Origin: JBEIUO01 sp964549785
GTDB taxonomy: Bacteria > Planctomycetota > Phycisphaerae > Phycisphaerales > UBA1924
Assembly (NCBI GenBank): GCA_964549785.1
Contig: CAZJXA010000127.1
Location: 1 to 9,603, forward strand
Reading direction: 5' to 3'
DNA length: 9,603 bases
A program made the position numbers and the translations under genes. Numbering within the stretch: the stretch's first letter is position 1; each line of letters starts with the position of its first letter. Positions 1 to 4,972 of this stretch are shown in pieces. The notes under the pieces were generated by a model. It had not been told where the DNA came from and did no database searches. It was given only the letters and a program-made list of their open reading frames with translations.

Positions 1-1730
1 ATCGTGAGCGTTCCGGTGCCGGTCGCGGGCGGATTCGCGCCTTGCTGGTAACCGCCGATGCGGATCAGGTAGGTGGTGTTGGCCGCCGCGCTGAAGAAAA
101 GGGACGACTGGAGGCTGTTCGCGCCGCAGGAAGCGGAGTCGTCGTTGCAGGCCAGCGTCGTGTTGCTCGCCACCGGGCAGGCGTTGTTGTAGACCGCGAT
201 CTTGGTGTCAAAACCCGAACCGCAGGTCGAGACGGTGGCGGGCCCGGCGTTCGAGCCGTTGGTCCAACGGTACCAGACGTCGCTGCCGATGTTGCTGTAG
301 CCGGTGTTGGTGCAGGCCCCGGGCTCATCCGGGCCGTCGGTCGTGGCGTTCATCGTGGCGAAGAACGTGGCGCCGTTGGCGACCGTCGTGGCGTTCACGC
401 ACAGATCGTTCGGGGGGTTGAAGGTGCCGCCACCGACCGGGTTCGGGATGCGGGTGTTGACCGCCAGGCTGCTCGGGTCGGTCGCAGGCACCACCGCCGG
501 GCGGAAGAGATCGATCGTCGCGTTGCCGGCGACCGGGGCGACGTTGCAATCAAAGCGGAAGTTGTAAAGCGTGTCCCAACGCAGGGCATTGGAGTTGGGG
601 TTCTGCGCGAAGGTCTGGGTCGACTGGAACGAGATTTCGCTGGCGCCAGGAGCCCAGACGACGTTCCAATCGGTATTGCTGTAGGGTTCACCGCTGTGGT
701 ACGGGACGTCATGGAACGACGCATTGGTGATGACCGCATCGGGCGGCAGCGGGATGCGGAACTTGCCGCCCGAGCGATCGCTGGTCATGTTCTGGATGGC
801 GTACTCATAGTGCCAGATGCCGCCGCCCATGTCGGTGACCTTGACCCCGGCAAAGTAGTGACCGCCGTCAGCGATGCCGGGGATTCCCGTGTTGTTGTGG
901 CGGGGTGCCGAGGGATCGTTGACCACGGTGATCTGAACGTTCGGGTCGGGAGTGTTCAGGCCCAGGCCGTGATCCTGCCAGGCGTAGATCGCTGCACGAC
1001 CGCGCTGGGTGGTGCCAGACAGGGAGATGTTGAACGTGGACTGATTGACCGTCACGCGCCGATAGGACTGGCTGTTCAGATCGTTACCGAACTCGGAATC
1101 TTCCGGTTGAACGTACGAACTGGCGAAAAGGTGGACGCCGCCTTGCGGAGCCAAATCCGTCTGAAGAACTTGGAGACGCTTGTACAGCCGTTGGGCCGTA
1201 TCGCCCGGCTCAACGGTGCCGTTGCCGTTCCAATTGAGCGGGATGTACCCCGCCGCCGCATCGATCTCGTGCTTGGGCCCGAGGCCGCCCTGGCTGCCGT
1301 TGAGGCCCGCCGAGTACGGATCGGAGCAACCCGGGAACAGGGCATCGCAGTTGCCGCCGGGCTGACAGGAACAGCAGACGTTGCCCTGCAGCGCACAGAA
1401 GCCGTGCTTGAGCCATGCCTGGCCGACCTGCTCGATCCGACCATTCGCGACCAGGTACATGTTCTGCGAAATGACGGGGTACACGTTGGTGGTGTCGTCC
1501 CAGATAAGCCGGGTGCTGCCCAGATTGCAGGACGTGGTTCCGAAGGCGTACGCGCGCTTGCCGTTCACGGGCCCGGCGGTCGTGTAATGCTCAACGTCCG
1601 GGATATCGCCGACGATGACGTCGGGTCCGGCAACGGGGTTGGCACACTGACCGAACGCCGCCGCCGCCACCAGAAGGGCGGCGGGCGACAGCGTCCACGC
1701 GAGCGATCGGCGGAAAACTCTTCTATCCAT
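1..1730 (-). CDS. Secreted Cys/Asn/Thr-rich surface protein, C-terminus off the window
   Basis: Reading the minus strand from ATG at 1730 gives 576 uninterrupted residues to the left edge, so the gene is partial at its 3' end. Residues 1-28 form a signal peptide: MDRRVFRR, then hydrophobic AWTLSPAALLVAAAAFG, with likely signal peptidase I cleavage near AFG-Q; there is no lipobox. Residues about 55-150 are Cys-rich (C68, C112, C119, C120, C122, C128, C135) with the motif YAFGTTSCNLG (61-71). Residues 290-395 hold GGGIWHYEYAIQNM and FHDVPYHSGEPYSNTDWN, features I recall from uncharacterised secreted proteins of Phycisphaerae. From about 440 a second module begins (NDLCVNATTV, IGSDVWYRW, GFDTKIAVYNNAC, NTTYLIRIGGY), resembling the beta-sandwich (PPC-like) repeats of planctomycete extracellular proteins. 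The many Asn-x-Thr/Ser sites and Cys pairs fit an exported, disulfide-bonded protein. Its function is unknown. No strong Shine-Dalgarno is present; ACGGGG lies about 9 bases upstream. No alternative in-frame ATG exists upstream. Confidence 0.87.
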   Translation of the reverse strand, partial: MDRRVFRRSLAWTLSPAALLVAAAAFGQCANPVAGPDVIVGDIPDVEHYTTAGPVNGKRAYAFGTTSCNLGSTRLIWDDTTNVYPVISQNMYLVANGRIEQVGQAWLKHGFCALQGNVCCSCQPGGNCDALFPGCSDPYSAGLNGSQGGLGPKHEIDAAAGYIPLNWNGNGTVEPGDTAQRLYKRLQVLQTDLAPQGGVHLFASSYVQPEDSEFGNDLNSQSYRRVTVNQSTFNISLSGTTQRGRAAIYAWQDHGLGLNTPDPNVQITVVNDPSAPRHNNTGIPGIADGGHYFAGVKVTDMGGGIWHYEYAIQNMTSDRSGGKFRIPLPPDAVITNASFHDVPYHSGEPYSNTDWNVVWAPGASEISFQSTQTFAQNPNSNALRWDTLYNFRFDCNVAPVAGNATIDLFRPAVVPATDPSSLAVNTRIPNPVGGGTFNPPNDLCVNATTVANGATFFATMNATTDGPDEPGACTNTGYSNIGSDVWYRWTNGSNAGPATVSTCGSGFDTKIAVYNNACPVASNTTLACNDDSASCGANSLQSSLFFSAAANTTYLIRIGGYQQGANPPATGTGTLT

Positions 1731-1737
1731 GAGAATG

Positions 1738-1749
1738 AACCCCGTAAAA
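1738..1749. repeat. 12-base direct repeat AACCCCGTAAAA, copy 1
   Basis: This 12-mer recurs perfectly at 1949-1960. Read leftward (TTTTACGGGGTT), this copy lies between the leader T-run and the start codon of the surface-protein gene and includes the only G-rich stretch near a ribosome binding position. The second copy is preceded by another GTAAAA. The meaning of the repeat is unknown. Confidence 0.4.
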
Positions 1750-1781
1750 AAAGACCGTCGCCATCGGCGAACGCCGGTGGC
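1746..1781 (-). terminator. Leader hairpin 2 plus T7 tract: attenuator-like element
   Basis: On the minus strand GCCACCGGCG-TT-CGCCGATGGC (1781-1760) forms a 10-pair stem with one G-U pair, in practice with a 4-base loop. It is followed by GACGGTC and then seven T (1752-1746), 15 bases before the ATG at 1730. The strong GC stem plus T-run resembles an intrinsic terminator placed inside the leader, as in attenuation. The 7-base gap between stem and T-run is longer than in a classical terminator, which weakens the reading. Confidence 0.35.
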
Positions 1782-1806
1782 CAGAGGCAACCTCGAAACC
1801 CTTGCA

Positions 1807-1828
1807 AAAGTGGAGACACCTCCACTTT
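1807..1828 (-). promoter_or_regulatory. Leader hairpin 1 of the surface-protein gene
   Basis: AAAGTGGAG and CTCCACTTT are a perfect 9-base inverted repeat around a 4-base loop. It lies about 27-48 bases after the predicted transcription start and 77-98 bases before the start codon, so it would fold in the 5' untranslated RNA. As DNA it is equally an 18-base symmetric site. A role in mRNA stability or regulation is inference. Confidence 0.5.
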
Positions 1829-1862
1829 CTTTCGTTCACCCGATGACTATCAACTGTCTCCC

Positions 1863-1890
1863 AGTATATGAAAATCTGGACGACTGTCCA
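1863..1890 (-). promoter_or_regulatory. Sigma70-type promoter for the surface-protein gene
   Basis: On the minus strand a -35 box TGGACA (bases 1890-1885, 5 of 6 to TTGACA) is followed after exactly 16 bases by a -10 box TATACT (bases 1868-1863, 5 of 6 to TATAAT). Transcription would begin near 1855, leaving a leader of about 125 bases before the ATG at 1730. A 6-base perfect inverted repeat (1876-1891) covers the -35 and half the spacer, so a regulator bound there could block or recruit polymerase. The promoter is assigned from sequence match and position only. Confidence 0.55.
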
Positions 1891-1891
1891 G
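1876..1891. promoter_or_regulatory. Palindrome overlapping the -35 box (candidate operator)
   Basis: CTGGAC and GTCCAG form a perfect 6-base inverted repeat around the 4-base centre GACT. It overlaps the -35 element of the predicted leftward promoter, the usual place for a repressor or class II activator site. It could also be a chance hairpin. No regulator gene is nearby to pair with it. Confidence 0.4.
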
Positions 1892-1902
1892 CACAATATT
1901 GA

Positions 1903-1921
1903 GGGGAGGGGGGAGGGGGGG
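1903..1921 (+). other. G-quadruplex-capable tract
   Basis: The plus strand carries G4-A-G6-A-G7. Because the last run can supply two G3 tracts around a single G, four G3 tracts with one-base loops are available, the most stable class of predicted quadruplex. The minus strand is the matching C-rich (i-motif-capable) tract. It sits about 15 bases upstream of the -35 box of the leftward promoter, outside its transcript. Folding and any function are inference. Confidence 0.5.
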
Positions 1922-1948
1922 CGGAAATTGCAAAAACTTCCCAGTAAA

Positions 1949-1960
1949 AACCCCGTAAAA
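1949..1960. repeat. 12-base direct repeat AACCCCGTAAAA, copy 2
   Basis: This is the second perfect copy of the 12-mer at 1738-1749, 211 bases away, upstream of the predicted promoter of the surface-protein gene. Confidence 0.4.
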
Positions 1961-1971
1961 TCTTCGAGCGC

Positions 1972-1997
1972 GAAGGCGATACGCCTTCTATACGCCT
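1972..1997. repeat. Interlocked inverted and direct repeats (operator-like)
   Basis: GAAGGCG and CGCCTTC (1972-1978 and 1982-1988) form a perfect 7-base inverted repeat around ATA. The sequence ATACGCCT occurs at 1979-1986 and again at 1990-1997, start to start 11 bases, about one helical turn. Such helical phasing of half-sites is typical of DNA-binding protein sites. The cluster is about 80-110 bases upstream of the leftward -35 box and about 280 bases upstream of cutC. Confidence 0.35.
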
Positions 1998-2262
1998 CAC
2001 CCCCGTTCATCAGTTTCAGGGATTCGGAAAACTTTCTTCCAAAGCGGTGATTCGCGAGCCGATCATTTCCGCCGTCCTTTGGTCAATGTCCACGCGTGTT
2101 TGAGGCTCCTGAGGAGCACCGAATCGATCCCCGATCAGCCCCGCAGAGCCTCGCGCAAATGACGGTGCCAGCACGGTTGCCGCACCGGTAGCCCGAAAGT
2201 GGGAGCGGGAATGGTCTGGAACGGGGTGAAAAACTCGCGCATCAAAAGAGGACCGCGCCGGG

Positions 2263-2268
2263 TACGAT
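2263..2268 (+). promoter_or_regulatory. Candidate -10 element of cutC (possible leaderless start)
   Basis: TACGAT (4 of 6 to TATAAT, keeping the key TA...T) ends 7 bases before the GTG start at 2276. That distance would put the first transcribed base at or next to the start codon. No Shine-Dalgarno is placed correctly for this start: the purine-rich AAAAGAGGA lies about 25 bases upstream, too far. No good -35 is seen. Confidence 0.3.
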
Positions 2269-2275
2269 TCTTAAC

Positions 2276-2977
2276 GTGCCGAAGTATTCCCCGATTGAGG
2301 TCGCGATCGATTCGTTCGCAGACTGCCGAAACGCGTCCGCGGCCGGTGCAGACCGACTGGAACTCTGTGAGCGCCTCGATCTTGGTGGTTTGACGCCACC
2401 CCGAAGACTGGTCGAAGCCGCACGACTGCATTTCCCTGAGGTTCCGTTGGTCCTTATGGCCCGAACGCCCGGCGACGACGAGGCCATTTCATCGGAAGTT
2501 GTGCGTTTGCTCGCGGCGGAGATCCGCGATTGGATGAGCGAATCAGCCGCCGGAATTATCTTCGGATTTACTCGCGAAGGGCGGATCGACCGTCCCGCGT
2601 GCGCAGCGCTTCTCGCGGCCGCCCCGCCGATTCCGTGCGTCTTTCATCGGGCCTTCGACACCCTGCCTGATCCGGTCGCAGCGCTCGAGGAAATCATCGC
2701 CCTCGGCTTCCGACGGGTGCTGACGTCGGGTGGGTCGGGCACAGTCTCCGAGCGGGTCGCCGCTCTTGAGCGTCTGGTGGACGTCGCCGCAGGCCGCATC
2801 GAGATTCTGCCGGGGGGTGGTTTGCGCGCGGAGAATGCCGCCGCCATACGCAACACGCAAGGCATTCTCTGGGTTCACTCATCCTGCCGATCTGCCGCGG
2901 ATCCGGCACGTTTTTCGGCCGATGAATTCGCGAGGTTACGTGAGGCGCTGAGCGAAGTCCCCAAAGCGGTCGAGTGA
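2276..2977 (+). CDS. cutC: CutC family TIM-barrel protein
   Basis: The product has 233 residues starting at GTG, near the usual CutC length of about 230-250. Family landmarks (PF03932) occur in order: PIEVAIDS (6-13), GADRLELCERLDLGGLTP (24-41), FGFTREGRIDR (96-106), FHRAFD (123-128), RVLTSGG (147-153), ILPGGGL (177-183) and HSSCR (201-205). The usual IRPR near residue 62 is replaced by MARTPGDDEA, a visible departure from better-known members. The protein is cytoplasmic. CutC was named for copper tolerance, and human CUTC binds Cu(I); in E. coli the cutC phenotype has been traced to the small RNA MicL encoded within the gene, so a copper role here is not assured. A small membrane protein gene follows after three bases, suggesting one transcript. 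The start is chosen because the barrel's first strand begins a few residues later. Confidence 0.9.
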   Translation: MPKYSPIEVAIDSFADCRNASAAGADRLELCERLDLGGLTPPRRLVEAARLHFPEVPLVLMARTPGDDEAISSEVVRLLAAEIRDWMSESAAGIIFGFTREGRIDRPACAALLAAAPPIPCVFHRAFDTLPDPVAALEEIIALGFRRVLTSGGSGTVSERVAALERLVDVAAGRIEILPGGGLRAENAAAIRNTQGILWVHSSCRSAADPARFSADEFARLREALSEVPKAVE

Positions 2978-2980
2978 ACC

Positions 2981-3133
2981 ATGAGCAGACGTCCCCAAGG
3001 CCAACGCGTGCTGATTCGCGGCATCATGCTCGCATTGCTGGCCGGTACGCTCTATGTTCTCAAAGCTCGCTTTGAGACCGGCAACGCGCCCGGGTCGGTA
3101 ACACCGGGACGCCCGGCGGCCGCAGTTCCGTAA
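2981..3133 (+). CDS. Small single-pass membrane protein coupled to cutC
   Basis: A 50-residue frame starts at ATG 2981, only three bases after the cutC stop, and ends in TAA at 3131-3133. The N-terminus is basic (MSRRPQGQR), followed by a hydrophobic stretch VLIRGIMLALLAGTLYVL (10-27) and a Gly/Pro/Ala-rich tail ending AAAVP. This is a plausible single transmembrane helix with an N-in, C-out orientation by the positive-inside rule; it could also be an uncleaved signal anchor. I do not recognise a family. The tight spacing suggests translational coupling to cutC. No strong ribosome binding site is visible. As a short frame in GC-rich DNA it needs conservation support. Confidence 0.55.
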   Translation: MSRRPQGQRVLIRGIMLALLAGTLYVLKARFETGNAPGSVTPGRPAAAVP

Positions 3134-3178
3134 CATTCCGGGGTCGACGCATGCCCGCGAGGGCGGCACTTCCTGCGG

Positions 3179-4837
3179 TCAATTGACGCCGGCGACGCGA
3201 TCCACTTCTTCGAGGGCGGTAACGCCTTCCGCGACCAGTTTCCACCCGCTCTGCTGAAGAGTCGTGAAGAGCCCCTGCTCGATGATCTTCTTCATCGCGG
3301 TGATGGAGGGTGAGTTGAGGATGATGTCGCGCAGTTCATCGTTGACGTCCAGAAGTTCAAAGAGAGCCCGGCGGCCGCGATAGCCCGTGCGGAGGCAGCG
3401 GCCACAGCCCGTGGGGGTGTAGATGCGGGTCTTGTTGCCGAGGTAACGCCCCAGCCGAGTGGCCTGGCCGGGGGTCGCGGGAATGTCGCGCTTGCAGTGC
3501 TCGCACAGAACCCGCACCAGCCGCTGTGCCAGCACGAGGTTCAGAGCGTTGGCAACCAGGTACGGCTCGACCTTGAGATCGAGCAGGCGGAAGATCGCGG
3601 CGATCGACTCCTTGGCATGGACGCTGGAGAAGACCAAGTGGCCGGTAAGCGCGGCCTGCATCGCGACGCGGGCGGTCTCTTCGTCACGGATTTCGCCGAC
3701 GAGAATGACGTCCGGGTCTTGGCGAAGCACGCTGCGCAGGAGCGTGCCGAACGTGTTCCCCTTGGCTTCATCGATCGGAATCTGCGTGGTGTTGTCCAGT
3801 TGATACTCGACCGGGTCTTCAATGGTGACCACGTTGGAGGTCTGCCGGTCGATCTCGCGGAGCGCGTTGTAGAGCGTGGTGGTCTTGCCGGAACCCGTCG
3901 GCCCGACCGAGAGCAGCAGGCCGCTGTCCTGCGAGCACACCTGCCGGATGCGCTCCAGCATGTAGTGCGGCATCCCCAGGTCGGTCATGGTGCCCGGGGC
4001 GGTTTTCTGATCGAGCACGCGGACCACCAGTTTCTGCCCGAACATGCTCGGGGTGAAACTGATGCGGTACTCGACCTTGCGGTTGGCGAAAACCGCCGAA
4101 AAGTGCCCGTCCTGCACCGCATCGCGCCCCGCGACGTGCATGTGGCACGCGGCTTTGATGACTCCCAGCACCAGTTCGCCGACCCGCTTGTTCAATTCGA
4201 TGATGGGGACCATGTCGCCATCGATGCGCATCCGGACGTGGCACATTTCCGCCTTGGGCTCAAAGTGAATGTCCGTGGCCCGCGACTTTGACGCGAGTTG
4301 AACGAACAGCCGAAGGGCGTTGGGGCCGTCACTCAGCCCTTCAAGAACCTCCGAGGCGGCCCCGTTCGCGTCGACCACCCGCACGGCCTCCCCCGGACCT
4401 TTGGGTGGCAGGCTTTCGATCAGGTCGCTCAGGTTGAACATCCAGCCCACTTCGCTGCTGTTGTTCAAGGAGGCTTTGACGACTGAGGCGGTTTCGCCTT
4501 GGAGAGCGCTGTCAACGCTAAGGCCGTCGCGAACGGCGTCGTGCAAAGGGCGATCGGTCTCGATCAGAAACTCGTGAGAGCCGACACGCAGCACATCCCC
4601 AGCACGGAGCGTGTGCTCGTTGATCTTCTGCTCATTCACCTTGGTGCCGTTGCGGCTGGCCAGGTCTTTGACAACCCACACGTCGTTCGCCCGCTCGATG
4701 AGGCAGTGCTGGCGGCTCGCCTTCTCGTCGATAAGCGGAATGGAGTTCTCGGGGCCGCGACCGATTGACACGGCCACGTCTCCAAGAGGCAAGGGTTTGC
4801 TCTGGCCGCGAATAGGGGTAAGTTTGAGGCGTTGCAT
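3179..4837 (-). CDS. FHA-domain GspE/PilB-type secretion ATPase
   Basis: The 552-residue protein joins two modules. Residues about 20-95 form an FHA phosphothreonine-binding domain with the conserved contacts GRGPENS (R27), SRQH (S41, R42, H44) and NGT (63-65). After a linker (96-170), residues 172-552 form a type II secretion / type IV pilus assembly ATPase: ATDIHFEP (187-194), MRIDG (203-207), Walker A GPTGSGKTT (312-320), Asp box TIEDPVEYQ (338-346), Walker B DPDVILVGEIRDE (374-386), His box GHLVFSSVHA (399-408) and a zinc-binding tetracysteine (C445, C448, C478, C481), which marks GspE/PilB rather than PilT. All catalytic motifs look intact. The FHA stands where the GspE/MshE N-terminal domain normally sits. 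It should act as a cytoplasmic hexamer at the inner membrane, powering pilus or secretion assembly, perhaps gated by Ser/Thr phosphorylation. No pilin or partner gene is in the window. The upstream region has no Shine-Dalgarno. Confidence 0.93.
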   Translation of the reverse strand: MQRLKLTPIRGQSKPLPLGDVAVSIGRGPENSIPLIDEKASRQHCLIERANDVWVVKDLASRNGTKVNEQKINEHTLRAGDVLRVGSHEFLIETDRPLHDAVRDGLSVDSALQGETASVVKASLNNSSEVGWMFNLSDLIESLPPKGPGEAVRVVDANGAASEVLEGLSDGPNALRLFVQLASKSRATDIHFEPKAEMCHVRMRIDGDMVPIIELNKRVGELVLGVIKAACHMHVAGRDAVQDGHFSAVFANRKVEYRISFTPSMFGQKLVVRVLDQKTAPGTMTDLGMPHYMLERIRQVCSQDSGLLLSVGPTGSGKTTTLYNALREIDRQTSNVVTIEDPVEYQLDNTTQIPIDEAKGNTFGTLLRSVLRQDPDVILVGEIRDEETARVAMQAALTGHLVFSSVHAKESIAAIFRLLDLKVEPYLVANALNLVLAQRLVRVLCEHCKRDIPATPGQATRLGRYLGNKTRIYTPTGCGRCLRTGYRGRRALFELLDVNDELRDIILNSPSITAMKKIIEQGLFTTLQQSGWKLVAEGVTALEEVDRVAGVN

Positions 4838-4972
4838 GTGTCGGGTAATGGTACAGGGGAGAAGCCGGGGAAGTGGCGACGAACCGCCAAAACCGAGTCG
4901 TGACCAAGGGTGTCCAATCGGAGTTCCGCTGGATCATCACCGTATTCGAAAAGGGAGCGATAACCGTCTTGG

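Larger units (their letters stand above)
1731..2275. other. Divergent intergenic region, about 545 bases, no protein gene
   Basis: This region separates the surface-protein gene (leftward) from cutC (rightward). I see no convincing coding frame: the short frames present have no domain, no ribosome binding site and unlike composition. The left half (1731-1997) is unusually AT-rich for the window and packed with symmetric or repeated elements, which are annotated separately. The right half (about 2000-2262) is plain GC-rich sequence with only weak symmetry: a 5-base inverted repeat with a 3-base loop at 2105-2117 and a 6-base inverted repeat with a 13-base loop at 2163-2187. Neither has a T-run or other support. 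Confidence 0.7.

Noticed and set aside
42..1871. 609-residue plus-strand open frame
   Set aside because: It is antisense to the secreted protein, low in complexity (Val/Gly/Arg/Ala-rich), lacks recognisable domains, and runs through the promoter and leader of the opposite gene. The minus strand has a signal peptide and family motifs.
1868..2050. 60-residue plus-strand frame MKIWTTVQ...
   Set aside because: It crosses the G-tract and the regulatory repeats, has no ribosome binding site, and shows no family resemblance.
3153..3164. Small hairpin GCCC-GCGA-GGGC between the convergent genes
   Set aside because: A 4-base stem without a T-run is too weak to call a terminator in GC-rich DNA.
3178..3187. 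10-base palindrome GTCAATTGAC over the ATPase stop codon
   Set aside because: A perfect 10-mer palindrome is common by chance, and its position over a stop codon gives no functional hint.
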